From the IMG/VR virus record IMGVR_UViG_3300035670_000303, positions 1 to 51,193 of that record: a DNA stretch of 51,193 nt; one strand, 5' to 3'. This document shows positions 29,820-43,691 of this stretch, in pieces (position 1 is the first letter of the stretch; each line of letters starts with the position of its first letter). Under the pieces are notes generated by a model. The model saw only the letters and a program-made list of their open reading frames with translations, did not search any database and was not told where the DNA came from. Source of the stretch: a virus. The position numbers and the translations under genes are program-made.

Positions 29820-32800
29820 ATGCCACTGAAACTCACCGGCCCCGCACAGCCCGTCGTCCGCGACCAGCCCCAGGCCAAGTACACCGACGAGAACCGCCCG
29901 ATCGGCGCCAAGTCCATCCTGGGTGGCCGGCAGGTGGTGTGGGCTGGGCCGGATTGGCGGTGGCAGTCGCCCAAGTCCTTCGGGAAGCTCAAGAGCAGCG
30001 GCAAGCTGAACCGCTCGATCTTCAGCGACCCGCTGGGGGTGATCGGCAACGAGCTGCGCTACATCGGCCGCCAGATGCAGGCCACCAACCAGCGGGCACA
30101 ACAGGGCGCCCTGCGCAGTGTTGGCCAGGCAGTCACCAGAGCGCTGCCTGGCGTGAATGTGGTGAACGCCCTGCCGGCCGTGCTGGGGCAGACCGGCCGC
30201 AACCTGCAGGCGGGCCTCACCGTGGGCGCGGCCGAGAACGCCGCCAAGCTGGGCATCGCCCTCACGCAGAAGGTCCGCGGCCGGCCGGCTAACCCGGAGA
30301 ACGCCGGGGTAAACAGCCTGGTGGAGCGCATCAGCGATGCCGGCTACCGGGTGCTGGGCGCCACCCCGCCAGGGCAGCAGAACCAGTTTGAGCGGGGCCT
30401 TGATGCGGTCGCCCGCGGCACTGGCGCTGGCATCGTCGGCACTGCCGTCGCGGCCAAGGCCATCCCCGCCATCGGCGTTGGCGCTGCTGGCGCCGTGGTG
30501 ACAGGCGGTGTGCGGCTGGCGGCTGGCGAGGTGCTGAGCACCTTCTTCGATGACAACCGCGGCGGCAACCTGGCCAACCTGGGCGAGGCCTTTGGCCGGC
30601 CACTGCCCCTGTCGGTGAATGTCGGCGAGGACGACTGGATCGACGCGGGCCTGAAATCGCTGATCCCCAACGCCATCCCCGGCCTGCTGCTGTCCGGGGC
30701 GGGCGAAGCGGCCGGTGGCTTCAAGAACACCCGCCGGTGGCTGCGCGATCGGCGCACGGTCTCGCAGGTCACGGACGCCCGCACGCAGCTGGAGCAGGCC
30801 GGCATCACCCAGACCGATCCGGCCACGGGTGCGACGGCCTTCAAGCCGACCGAGCCGGACCCGACCGGCCAGCAGGCGCAGATCAACAAGTTCTTCGAGG
30901 ACATCGGCGAAACCGACCAGCCGCAGACGGTGTACGGCAGCCTGCGGGGTGACCAGCCGGCGGCGCCAGCACGGCCCCCAGCGGATGCGGTCGACCCGGC
31001 GCCCGCCCCTGAGGCAACCCCGGCACCCAAGGCCGATACCGAACCGGCCGCGGCCCCTACTGCCGGCGGCGAGCTGGAGGTGGAGGGCGTCGAGATCGAC
31101 CCGTTCGAGCTGATCTACGACCCCGAGCTGCCCGAGGCGGATGTGGTGTTCAACCTGGTCCGCGACCTGGACGACACCGATCTGCAGGCCCTGCTGGCCC
31201 AGCCCGGCCCGGTGGTGCCGCGCATCGACGAGCTGCTGATGGCCAGGGAGGCCATGCCGGTGCGGCCGGAGCTGGAGCAGGGCCGGGTGATGGCACCGGC
31301 CGAGAGCGTGGCTGAGCGGATCGGTGGCGATGGCCAGCCCCTGCCCTACGAGCAGACGCTGGAGGCGATGCCGCTGGAGACGCTGCGGGGTGCCGCTGCA
31401 CCGGAGAACAACCCGGCCCTGGCCCAGCTGATCGGCGACATCACCGGCCGCGAGTTCGAGGAGTTCACCAAGGCGGACATCATCGAGGGCCTCGCCAAGT
31501 ACCGGGAGCAGTCCGGCCAGGCCCTGCTGGTGCGCGACTGGCAGCAGTCATTCCGCCCCACGGGCGAGATCCAGGCCGACCCGCAGCGGTTCCAGTTCAA
31601 GCAGGGCGTCAACGAGGTGGGCGAGCAGGCCGGCAACAGCCTGGCCGGCGTGGACCGCTGGGACACGGTGGCCGAGGGCACGCTGGATGTGTGGACCGAT
31701 CCGGCCAATGGCGTCACCTATGTGGTGAACGGCCACAACCGGCTGGCCCGGGCTGCCCAGCTGGGGGTGCCCACGGTGCCGGTGCGCGAGCTGCCGGCCG
31801 CCACTGCTGAGGAGGCCCGGGCGCTGGGGGCGCTGGCAAACATCAAGGAGGGCCGCGGCACGGTGTTCGATGCCGCCAAGTTCATGCGCGACAGCGGCAT
31901 CACCGACCCGGAGCAGCTGCAGCGGATGGGTGCGCCGATGACCGATGGGCACGCTGCCCGTGGGCTGGCGCTGGCGCAGCTGCCGGACAACATCTTCCAG
32001 GCCGCCGTGGATGGCCGGCTGTCCGTTGGCAAGGCTGCAGCGATCGGCGGCAGCGGGCTGGACGAGACGCAGATGCAGAGGGCCTACAAGGCGGTGTCCT
32101 CTGGCAAGGACATGAGCGATGCCAAGTTCAGCGAGATCGTGCAGCAGGTCCGCAGCGCCCCGGTGGTGGAAGGTGATCAGGTGGATCTGTTCGGCAACAC
32201 CGAGGCGATGTCCCTGATGGGGCAGAAGGCCGATCTGGTGACCGCCATCCGTAACGATCTGCTCAAGGAGAAGCGGGTATTCGGCACCGCTGCCCGTGGC
32301 GCCGGCCGCCTGGAGCAGGGCGGCAACGTGATCAACGTGGAGAACAGCCGCGCCATCGCTGCCGACGCCGGGCAGGTGCTGGGCATGTTCGACCGACTCA
32401 AGTACGCCCCCGGCCCGGTGGGCGAACTGCTCAACGACGGCGCCCGCCAGATTGCCGAGGGCGCCAAGCCGAAGGTGATCGCTGACCGGATCCGCGGGGA
32501 GATCGCCGAGGCCGTGCGCCGCAGCCTGGACGAGCAGGGCCTGCCCACCGCACGCCCCAAGACAGGGGACCCGGGGCTAGATGCCTTCGCCGACGAAATG
32601 CGGCAGGCACGCACGGGGATAGATGAGCAAATGGCCGCAGGCGAAGAGGAGATGGCTGTTGTGGCGTATGGGCCGCTTGACTTCGAGTTCTGGGGGGATT
32701 CTCCGGTCGAAGTCCACCTGAGAAGGTTTGACGATCTCGAAGGCGACAGGCTGGCTCAAACAGGAGCAGCACAGGATCGTGCCGCCTCGATGAGCCCAAG

Positions 32801-34040
32801 GCAAAAAGCGATGCTGCTCAAAAACAGCTTTGACCGGGCAAGAACCGTTCTCGAACCGGGCCGCTACGTCCTGAACTCAGAAGTGCCGGCGACAAGAAAG
32901 ATGCTCGCCCGGCTGTACCGCGATGACCCAGATTTTGATTGGTTCAGCCGCGGCACCGACGCCCCATCTACCCCCTCTGGAGACAGCTATCCGGTCCTGA
33001 CCGTGCGCGAGCAGGGCCTGCCCACCGCCCGCCCGGCCGGTGCTGCTGCCGAGCCAGCGCCCCAGGTGGTGGAGCTCACCCCCGAGCAGCGCCAGGCTGC
33101 GCAGATCGAGGTGATCCGCCGCGCTGTGGATGAAGCCGAGGTGCGGCCACCGGAGACGCCGATCCCCGAGCTGCCCGATGGCCCGGCTCTCACCCCTGAT
33201 CTGGCCAGGGCCGACCTGGAGACCCGTGGCGGCCAGGTGGAGCCCGGCACCCCCGCTGCGCAGGCCATGGCGGATGAGATCCGCCTGGCGGCTGAGTTTG
33301 CCGAGCGCGATGCGCAGATGCGGGCCATCGCCGAGGAAGGCGCCAAGGACGCGATGGGCTACGAGCTCAAGACGTTCGAGGAGAAGAAGGCGCTGGGGAT
33401 GACGGATGGCTACGACCCCGAGCCGGTGATGCCCACGGAGGTGATGCCCCGCGACACCGGGCCATCCATCCCCGATCTGTTTGAGCAGCAGGCCAGGGAG
33501 ATCGCAGAGTCGGATGCGCGGCTGTACCGGAGGGCAGGCGAAGGACTGCAGCGGATCCGGGAGGGGCTGGATCAGCTGGATCAGCTGGAGGATCCGGCCC
33601 TGGCCCCCGCCCCGGTGCGCCCCGAGCCGCTGCAGCTGGCCGATGACCCGCCCCCCGAGCCGACGACGACGATCCGCTTCACGCCCACCCAGCGGGCCGA
33701 GCTGGAGAACATGAACGAAACCCTGCTCAGGGAAATGGGCTGGAGCCTTGATGGCCCCATGGGCAAGCAGCAGCTTGAGGCCCTGGAGCGCAACATCCGA
33801 ACCGATTACGCCAGCCCAGAAGCAGGCGGCCTTGATGAAGTCAGCCCGCAAGTGCGTCGGTCGATGATCGGCTTGGCGGACAAAATGCGGAAGGCGATCG
33901 AGGCACTGGATCAGCAGCCCCAAGGAGGCCGGCCCAAACCCCGCACCAAGACGGCCGACCAGGCCGCCCGCCAACAGATCCAAGCCAACGAACAGCGGAT
34001 GGCTGAGATCCGCCGCAAAGCTCAACAGGAGGGCTGCTGA
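29820..34040 (+). CDS. large internal virion protein with ParB/DdrB-like domain
   Basis: 1406 residues, starting 3 nt after the gp15-like gene. The N-terminal ~300 residues hold a hydrophobic Gly/Ala region (GTAVAAKAIPAIGVGAAGAV). Residues ~560-760 look like a ParB-superfamily domain (YVVNGHNRLARAAQLGVPTV, then LPDNIFQAAVDGRLSVGKAA), as found in ejected phage proteins such as P1 DdrB. Pro/Ala-rich linkers and a charged helical C-terminus follow. It occupies the gp16 position together with the next gene. A segment between two copies of EQGLPTARP (about residues 904-1063) looks inserted. Role: core protein, ejected with DNA, perhaps protecting or binding it. Confidence 0.75.
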   Translation: MPLKLTGPAQPVVRDQPQAKYTDENRPIGAKSILGGRQVVWAGPDWRWQSPKSFGKLKSSGKLNRSIFSDPLGVIGNELRYIGRQMQATNQRAQQGALRSVGQAVTRALPGVNVVNALPAVLGQTGRNLQAGLTVGAAENAAKLGIALTQKVRGRPANPENAGVNSLVERISDAGYRVLGATPPGQQNQFERGLDAVARGTGAGIVGTAVAAKAIPAIGVGAAGAVVTGGVRLAAGEVLSTFFDDNRGGNLANLGEAFGRPLPLSVNVGEDDWIDAGLKSLIPNAIPGLLLSGAGEAAGGFKNTRRWLRDRRTVSQVTDARTQLEQAGITQTDPATGATAFKPTEPDPTGQQAQINKFFEDIGETDQPQTVYGSLRGDQPAAPARPPADAVDPAPAPEATPAPKADTEPAAAPTAGGELEVEGVEIDPFELIYDPELPEADVVFNLVRDLDDTDLQALLAQPGPVVPRIDELLMAREAMPVRPELEQGRVMAPAESVAERIGGDGQPLPYEQTLEAMPLETLRGAAAPENNPALAQLIGDITGREFEEFTKADIIEGLAKYREQSGQALLVRDWQQSFRPTGEIQADPQRFQFKQGVNEVGEQAGNSLAGVDRWDTVAEGTLDVWTDPANGVTYVVNGHNRLARAAQLGVPTVPVRELPAATAEEARALGALANIKEGRGTVFDAAKFMRDSGITDPEQLQRMGAPMTDGHAARGLALAQLPDNIFQAAVDGRLSVGKAAAIGGSGLDETQMQRAYKAVSSGKDMSDAKFSEIVQQVRSAPVVEGDQVDLFGNTEAMSLMGQKADLVTAIRNDLLKEKRVFGTAARGAGRLEQGGNVINVENSRAIAADAGQVLGMFDRLKYAPGPVGELLNDGARQIAEGAKPKVIADRIRGEIAEAVRRSLDEQGLPTARPKTGDPGLDAFADEMRQARTGIDEQMAAGEEEMAVVAYGPLDFEFWGDSPVEVHLRRFDDLEGDRLAQTGAAQDRAASMSPRQKAMLLKNSFDRARTVLEPGRYVLNSEVPATRKMLARLYRDDPDFDWFSRGTDAPSTPSGDSYPVLTVREQGLPTARPAGAAAEPAPQVVELTPEQRQAAQIEVIRRAVDEAEVRPPETPIPELPDGPALTPDLARADLETRGGQVEPGTPAAQAMADEIRLAAEFAERDAQMRAIAEEGAKDAMGYELKTFEEKKALGMTDGYDPEPVMPTEVMPRDTGPSIPDLFEQQAREIAESDARLYRRAGEGLQRIREGLDQLDQLEDPALAPAPVRPEPLQLADDPPPEPTTTIRFTPTQRAELENMNETLLREMGWSLDGPMGKQQLEALERNIRTDYASPEAGGLDEVSPQVRRSMIGLADKMRKAIEALDQQPQGGRPKPRTKTADQAARQQIQANEQRMAEIRRKAQQEGC
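32531..33028. repeat. 21-bp direct repeats flanking an inserted 456-bp segment
   Basis: Positions 32531-32551 and 33008-33028 are identical (CGAGCAGGGCCTGCCCACCG then C). They are 477 bp apart, a whole number of codons, inside the 29820-34040 gene. The DNA between them is less GC-rich than its surroundings in places (for example GATGAGCAAATGG, GGCAAAAAGCG). Confidence 0.7.
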
Positions 34041-34042
34041 CC

Positions 34043-37000
34043 ATGGCCAACAACTGCAACGACTACTTCGACGAGCTCCAGAAGCTGCAGGAGGACAACG
34101 ACCGCCTGCGGCAGGAGCTCGCCACCTCCGAAGCCGCACGCAAGGCCGGCGAGGCCTTCCTGCGCACCGAGGTCAAGAAGCAGTGGGTGTTCAAGATGCA
34201 GGACGGCTCAGTCCGTTCGCTCACGGATGCCGACATTGACCGGGCCTACAGCGATTTCGCCAACCGGCTCGAATCCAACGAGCTCAACCAGATCGTGCAG
34301 CGCGGCCTGGGCAATCGCTCCAAGCCGGTCGGCAGCAATGGCCGGTTTGTCAACTACCGGATGCTGATTGACACCGCCAACATCACCGACGCTGAGGACT
34401 GGGCGCGGCTCACCGAGGCGCTGGTCGGCACCTGGAAGCAGATGGCGCCAGAGGACTTCCGCCTGGTAACGGAGGTGTGGGGCCGCGACCGGCTGATGGA
34501 GACCGTGGCCAATGCCTACAAGGACTACATCGACGCGGACGCCATCGCCACATCGCTGGCGAACAACACCGCTGGGTTTATGAATCTGGCCGAGAAGATG
34601 ACCCGCCTGCGGTTCGTCTCCGACATGGCCAAGGAGGGCTACCTGAACACACTGGACCAGATCCACCAGTTCATGGGCAGCACCAGCTCCAAGGTGCCTG
34701 ACGGCCTCAAGCAGCGGGCCTGGAGCTCCTACAAGACAGCGCTGATGGCCGAGCGGCATGTGGCGGCTGCCAAGCGCAACACCGGCCAGGCGCTGCGATC
34801 GCTGCAGACCGACTTCGACCGGCCGGAGATGTTCATGCCCGACATGGCCGAGGCAGCGCAAACGCTGGGCGCCAAGGCTGCAGACGTGAAGCCGGACGAG
34901 CACTTCGCCAAGGTGATCCAGGCGATCGACAACGGCGATGCCGAGGCGATCAAGCAGCTGCGGATCGCGGCGGTGCTCGACTCGATCGACCCCAACGTCA
35001 CCCTGGGCAAGGGCTGGGCCAACACCCACATGCGCTTTGGCAATGCGCTGGTGAAGGACGCCCAGCTGACCAACTTCGGCAGCCAGGTGCGGGCCAACAT
35101 GCTCGGCACCTGGCTGGCCAACACCCACGGGTTCGCCCACCAGGCGTTCGAGAACGTCGGCAACCTCACCCCCAACGGCACGAAGTTCAGCCGGGAAGCG
35201 TTCAGCGAGGGCCTGCGGGTGGCGTGGGAGAGCGCCAAATACTCCCACGACGGGGTGCGGCGTGCCTGGCGCGAGCTGGCGGCTGATGCGTTCTTCCGTG
35301 GCGATGCACCGTTCGGCGGCAACCTCGACACCTACGGGCCCCGGGCCAGCAACAACGATCAGCTGCTCGCCCAGGTAAAGGGCCTGCTGGAGGAGCCCTA
35401 CCTGCCCGGCGGCCCACTGCGGCCGGAGAACTGGGCCCGCACGGTCCACAAGATCCAGGCCGGTGCGCGGATGCTCGCCTTCCACTGGTCGGGTGGCCGC
35501 CATGAGGTGCTCACCCCAGCGCTGCGGGCGATGAGCGCCACCGACAGCGTGCTCGGCTACGACGCCTTCCTGTTCAAGCTCAAAAACGACCTGGAGATCA
35601 AAGCCCGCCGCGACGGTGTGCAGCTGGGTCTGTTCGACCAGCGCAGCCGTGAGGAGTGGGTGGAGAAGCAACTGGACAACGCCTTCTACCAGCTGGCACC
35701 CACCGAGGAGAACGTGCTGGCCTTCCGCCGGCAGCACAAGCTCAAGGGCAGCGACATCAGCGACGACGAGATCCGCTCGATCATCACAGCCGATCGCGCA
35801 CGCAACACCTACGGCTACCCCACGCTCGACACGCCCGAGGCCCAGGGCGCCATGGACTACAGCCTGCGCAACCGGATGCAGAGCGCCCCCGAGGGTGGGC
35901 TGCCTGCCGCCATCGACGAGGCGGTGATGGCCGCCCGCAAGCACTGGGCCATCGACTCGCTGGTGCCCTACTGGCGGGCGCCGTTCAACCAGTTCCTGTT
36001 CGACACCCGCCTCACCTTCGGCCCGCTGGCCGAGACGGTCGAGGTGATCTTCGGCAAGAACCCCACCCAGGAACAGATCGCCAAGGTGCAGGCCGGCTGG
36101 GTCACCACGGGCGGGTTGCTGGGCCTGTTCGCTGGGCTGGACATGGCCGGGCTGATTGAGGGCAATGGCCCGCTGCCGCCAGAGGCACGCCGCGCCTTCC
36201 TGCTCGAAGGCCGCAAGCCCAACAGCATCGCCGGCATCCCCTACCTGGGTGGCCTGCCGATCCTCAACACGCTGTTCCTGTGGAAGGACATCAAGGAAAC
36301 CTTCGTCAGCGGCAACTACTCCAACTTCGACCAGTACAACGCCTTCTGGGGGATCGCCCAGGTGCTCACCAGCCAGCTGATCCGCCAGACCGGCTTCGGC
36401 CAGATGCAGCGGCTGATCGACGCACTGCTCGACCCCGAGAACGAAATGCCGCGGCTGGTGGGCTGGCTGGGCCAGGGCCAGCTGCCGTTCAGCGGGGTCA
36501 TGCGCGACGCGCAGCGGCTGACCGGCTTCGGCGGTGCTGACCTGTACCAGGACCGCGACCCGCTGGGTGAGGAGCGCTACGGGCTGGGCGAGGAGGACTG
36601 GCAGACCAAGACCGAACGCACCCTGCGCGGCTTGGCCTACGGCACCATCCCCCTGCTGGGCCTCCCAGGCGGCGCACCGCGCAAGGAGCAGGACTTCCTT
36701 GGCCAACCGATCCAGCTGGAGTTCGGCGCCGACTGGAAAGAAGCACTCAAGAGCCGGTTCCACCCGCGCATGTGGCCCCGCGCCTACCAGCGGGTCTATG
36801 CCGAGCTCGATGCCCAGGGCCAGCTGCGGCTGCCGCTGCCGCTGCTCACCCGCCGGCTGGAGGGCGTGGCGATGTCTGCAGAGCTGCAGAAGGAGTACAA
36901 CGACACCTTCGGCACCGTGAAGGGCAGCATCCCCCTGGAGGCCCGCGCAGAGCTGGCCGGCCGCAAGATCAACGTCACCTTCAGCTTCAAGAAGGAAATC

Positions 37001-37429
37001 CCGATCGACCTGCGCAGCCAGTTCGCCGGCTCCGGCGTGGTGGTGACCAAGGCGGGCGATTCGGCCACGATCGACCTGGGCCCGTTCCTCAGTAAGCACG
37101 TCAAGGGCAAGACGATCGTGGAGGCCTTCACCAGCCTGTTCAACGATCCGGTATACCAGCGGATGCAGGACCAGCCAGGCACCACCTCCGATCTGGAGGT
37201 GCGCGACATGCCGCCATCGCAGCGCCGGCAGCAGGCGGCATCGCGGATGATCCAGGGCATCTACGACCACTACTCCCTGCTCACCCTCGATCAGCTCAAC
37301 GCATCCGACACCCCGGCCGCCCAGGACTGGCGCCAGAAGCGCAGCGCCATCGCCGAGCAGCAGTTCACCCAGCAGACCGACCGGCTGCAGGACCTGATGG
37401 AGGCCCTGGGCCAGCCAGCGGCCAGATAG
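34043..37429 (+). CDS. large internal virion protein (gp16-type core protein, C-terminal part)
   Basis: 1128 residues, starting 2 nt after the previous stop. Helical N-terminus with a coiled coil (LQKLQEDNDRLRQELATSEA). Phrases such as PYWRAPFNQFLFDTRLTFGP and hydrophobic GGLLGLFAGLDMAGLI are like the C-terminal half of large phage ejection proteins that span the inner membrane. Together with the upstream gene it would do the work of T7 gp16 (1318 residues). A 1092-residue open frame on the other strand is a composition effect. Confidence 0.72.
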   Translation: MANNCNDYFDELQKLQEDNDRLRQELATSEAARKAGEAFLRTEVKKQWVFKMQDGSVRSLTDADIDRAYSDFANRLESNELNQIVQRGLGNRSKPVGSNGRFVNYRMLIDTANITDAEDWARLTEALVGTWKQMAPEDFRLVTEVWGRDRLMETVANAYKDYIDADAIATSLANNTAGFMNLAEKMTRLRFVSDMAKEGYLNTLDQIHQFMGSTSSKVPDGLKQRAWSSYKTALMAERHVAAAKRNTGQALRSLQTDFDRPEMFMPDMAEAAQTLGAKAADVKPDEHFAKVIQAIDNGDAEAIKQLRIAAVLDSIDPNVTLGKGWANTHMRFGNALVKDAQLTNFGSQVRANMLGTWLANTHGFAHQAFENVGNLTPNGTKFSREAFSEGLRVAWESAKYSHDGVRRAWRELAADAFFRGDAPFGGNLDTYGPRASNNDQLLAQVKGLLEEPYLPGGPLRPENWARTVHKIQAGARMLAFHWSGGRHEVLTPALRAMSATDSVLGYDAFLFKLKNDLEIKARRDGVQLGLFDQRSREEWVEKQLDNAFYQLAPTEENVLAFRRQHKLKGSDISDDEIRSIITADRARNTYGYPTLDTPEAQGAMDYSLRNRMQSAPEGGLPAAIDEAVMAARKHWAIDSLVPYWRAPFNQFLFDTRLTFGPLAETVEVIFGKNPTQEQIAKVQAGWVTTGGLLGLFAGLDMAGLIEGNGPLPPEARRAFLLEGRKPNSIAGIPYLGGLPILNTLFLWKDIKETFVSGNYSNFDQYNAFWGIAQVLTSQLIRQTGFGQMQRLIDALLDPENEMPRLVGWLGQGQLPFSGVMRDAQRLTGFGGADLYQDRDPLGEERYGLGEEDWQTKTERTLRGLAYGTIPLLGLPGGAPRKEQDFLGQPIQLEFGADWKEALKSRFHPRMWPRAYQRVYAELDAQGQLRLPLPLLTRRLEGVAMSAELQKEYNDTFGTVKGSIPLEARAELAGRKINVTFSFKKEIPIDLRSQFAGSGVVVTKAGDSATIDLGPFLSKHVKGKTIVEAFTSLFNDPVYQRMQDQPGTTSDLEVRDMPPSQRRQQAASRMIQGIYDHYSLLTLDQLNASDTPAAQDWRQKRSAIAEQQFTQQTDRLQDLMEALGQPAAR

Positions 37430-37458
37430 ACCGCCCTGCCAGGGCGCGGCAAGATTGG

Positions 37459-37474
37459 TCTGCAGCCGTGCAGA
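37459..37474. promoter_or_regulatory. perfect TCTGCA-N4-TGCAGA inverted repeat before the tail fibre gene
   Basis: Reads TCTGCA GCCG TGCAGA, preceded by ATTGG. It ends 4 nt before the GTG start at 37479. Confidence 0.65.
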
Positions 37475-37478
37475 TCTT

Positions 37479-41726
<4,248 letters not shown>

Positions 41727-41729
41727 AGG

Positions 41730-41745
41730 TCTCCACCACTGCAGA
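41730..41745. promoter_or_regulatory. TCTGCA-N4-TGCAGA-type element after the fibre gene
   Basis: Reads TCTCCA CCAC TGCAGA (11 of 12 bases), between the fibre stop and the start at 41783. Confidence 0.5.
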
Positions 41746-41782
41746 ATAAGGGGGCTGTCTTGGCCTGCCATGGCCGCCCCCC

Positions 41783-42133
41783 ATGCCATCTGCCCAAGCA
41801 CCTGAATACTTCGGGGTCCAGCGGGTTATTGGGCCCGATGGCGGCCCCATGCCCACCGACCCCCTCGGCATCCCCGGCGTGGCCCGGCAGCTGGCAGCTG
41901 GGGCCTCCAGCGCGAACACTGCGCTGACCAGCACCTGCCGGCGGATCTCGATTCGCGCCGTGGGCGCTGACATTCGCTACGCCATCGGCAGCAGCAGCCA
42001 GACGGCCAGCGCCACGTCTCATCTGATTGGCATTGGCGAGCGGCTGGATGTGGCGGTGCCTGCCACGCCGAACATTGCCGTGATCCGGGGCGGGACGACA
42101 AACGGAACGCTGGAGCTGACGGAGCTGCTCTGA
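41783..42133 (+). CDS. small beta-rich phage protein
   Basis: 116 residues from ATG 41783 (an ATG at 41848 would give 94). Ser/Thr/Ala/Gly-rich and beta-type (ADIRYAIGSSSQTASATSHL, then VAVPATPNIAVIRGG). It resembles small capsid- or tail-decorating proteins found beside adhesin genes. It overlaps the next gene by one base. Function inferred from context. Confidence 0.5.
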   Translation: MPSAQAPEYFGVQRVIGPDGGPMPTDPLGIPGVARQLAAGASSANTALTSTCRRISIRAVGADIRYAIGSSSQTASATSHLIGIGERLDVAVPATPNIAVIRGGTTNGTLELTELL

Positions 42134-43356
42134 TGAGGCTCCACGGGACACGGCGAGCGGCGATTGCGCAGGCACGCGGGCTGGGCAATCCGCTGTGGGA
42201 TCTGGCTGGTGTGCCGCCATCCCTAGACCTGCGCTTCGCTGAGTCGAAGAGCCTGATTGATGCGGTCAGCGGGCAGCAACTGATCACGTTCACCAGGGCC
42301 AGCACTGGGACGTACGTGGACTCCGATGGCGTGATCCGCAGCGCAGCGAATGACATTCCGAGGTTTAACCACAACCCGCTCACGGGCGAGTGCCTGGGGC
42401 TCCTGGTCGAGGAGCAGCGGCAGAATTTGCTGCTGCAGTCGGAAGACTTTTCAACGACGTGGAGCAAAGATGCAGGGGTAGTCATTACGACGAACAGTGC
42501 AAGTTCGCCCGATGGGACAATCACCGCTGATTTACTAGACGGGACAGGGGCCACAAACTTTATTGCTCAGTCAATATCGATCACGTCTGGTGCCACGTAT
42601 ACAATCAGCGCATGGGTAAAAAGCGCGGGCCTAGGCAAAGATACGTTTAGGCTGTTCGGAGACAGCAGCCAATTCTCTGGGCTGCTGACAGCAACAAACA
42701 CTTGGCAGCGTTTCACTTTCACTTTCATATCGGCAAACACTGCATCAAGGACTCACGGTATAACAAGAGATGCTAGTAACAACCCTATTGGCCTCTACAT
42801 CTGGGGCGCCCAGTTAGAAGCCGGAGCTTTCCCCACATCCTACATCCCCACCACCGGCACCGCCGCGACGCGCACGGCTGATGTCGCGTCGATTTCCGGG
42901 ACCAATTTCAGTTCGTGGTACCGGCAGGATGAGGGGAGCATATTTACAGACGCACTAACAACGATGAGATTCTCCGGCTCTAATGCGTTTCCGCGTATTC
43001 TCAATATATCCGATGGAGGCAATAGTAACAACGTGGAGTTGTATTACCGAGTGCTTTCTGCTTACACTGATGCGGGGTATGCCGTCGCAAGCAGTGGCGT
43101 CTCGCAGGCAGGCTTTGACACCGCCTCGGAAACTAATGGCTCAAAGTTGGCAGTTGCTGCAAAGACCGACAGCTTTTCGTTTAACGTTAGCGGTCTGACC
43201 AGAAGTACGGACAACAGTGGCACCCTGCCAATACTAAACCAAGTAAGCATTGGTAAAAGGCCCGCAGGTGCGAATGTTTTTACTGGCACCATCCGCCGCA
43301 TCACATATTTTCCCCAACGCCTTCCCGATTCCACGCTGCAATCCATAACCCTCTAG
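42133..43356 (+). CDS. adhesin-like protein with carbohydrate-binding/LamG-type modules
   Basis: 407 residues. The N-terminal phrase SLDLRFAESKSLIDAVSGQQ-LITFTRASTGTYVDSDGV, with LLVEEQRQNLLLQSEDFS, is a recurrent phage tail-adhesin signature. A jelly-roll domain (YTISAWVKSAGLGKD... FPTSYIPTTGT) and a second lectin-like part follow. It probably works with the fibre in receptor binding. The part after ~42430 is visibly poorer in GC than the surroundings, as expected of an exchanged receptor-binding module. Confidence 0.65.
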   Translation: MRLHGTRRAAIAQARGLGNPLWDLAGVPPSLDLRFAESKSLIDAVSGQQLITFTRASTGTYVDSDGVIRSAANDIPRFNHNPLTGECLGLLVEEQRQNLLLQSEDFSTTWSKDAGVVITTNSASSPDGTITADLLDGTGATNFIAQSISITSGATYTISAWVKSAGLGKDTFRLFGDSSQFSGLLTATNTWQRFTFTFISANTASRTHGITRDASNNPIGLYIWGAQLEAGAFPTSYIPTTGTAATRTADVASISGTNFSSWYRQDEGSIFTDALTTMRFSGSNAFPRILNISDGGNSNNVELYYRVLSAYTDAGYAVASSGVSQAGFDTASETNGSKLAVAAKTDSFSFNVSGLTRSTDNSGTLPILNQVSIGKRPAGANVFTGTIRRITYFPQRLPDSTLQSITL

Positions 43357-43358
43357 CC

Positions 43359-43691
43359 ATGTACTGTTTCCGCTTCGACACCCGCCAACAGTTCCGCAGC
43401 CTCGCTGCAGCCGAGGGCCTGATCAACGCTGAGGGTGAGCTGATCACCGGAGGCCACGGCTTCGCGGTGGATGAGATCGGCGTCATCTACGAGGGTGGCA
43501 CCTACGACCCCGAGACGGGCGAAGTCATCACCCCGCCCGTCGCCCTCCCCGGCTGGCACGTCAATTCCGTCAGCCTGGCCCCTGAGGCATGGGACGCCTA
43601 TCTGGTGGTGGTCAATTCCCCCGCCCGGATCTTTCTCGGCGGCGCCACCCAGGCCCCGGACACTGCCACCCTGGAGGCTATGAATCAATGA
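43359..43691 (+). CDS. hypothetical protein, fibre-adjacent
   Basis: 110 residues (MYCFRFDTRQQFRSLAAAEG..., HVNSVSLAPEAWDAYLVVVN). A mixed alpha/beta small protein, 2 nt after the adhesin gene and coupled to the next one. Possibly a fibre chaperone or attachment protein; no family recognised. Confidence 0.5.
   Translation: MYCFRFDTRQQFRSLAAAEGLINAEGELITGGHGFAVDEIGVIYEGGTYDPETGEVITPPVALPGWHVNSVSLAPEAWDAYLVVVNSPARIFLGGATQAPDTATLEAMNQ

Noticed and set aside
12823-36890. TCTGCA-type matches at 12823-12838 and 36875-36890 as regulatory sites
   Set aside because: Both lie inside genes in normal coding context (MVCDGAD and MSAELQK). They are more likely chance matches and give a measure of background.
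41746-41785. GGGGGC...GCCCCCC hairpin after the fibre gene as a terminator
   Set aside because: No U-tract follows and the loop is long. Evidence is too weak.
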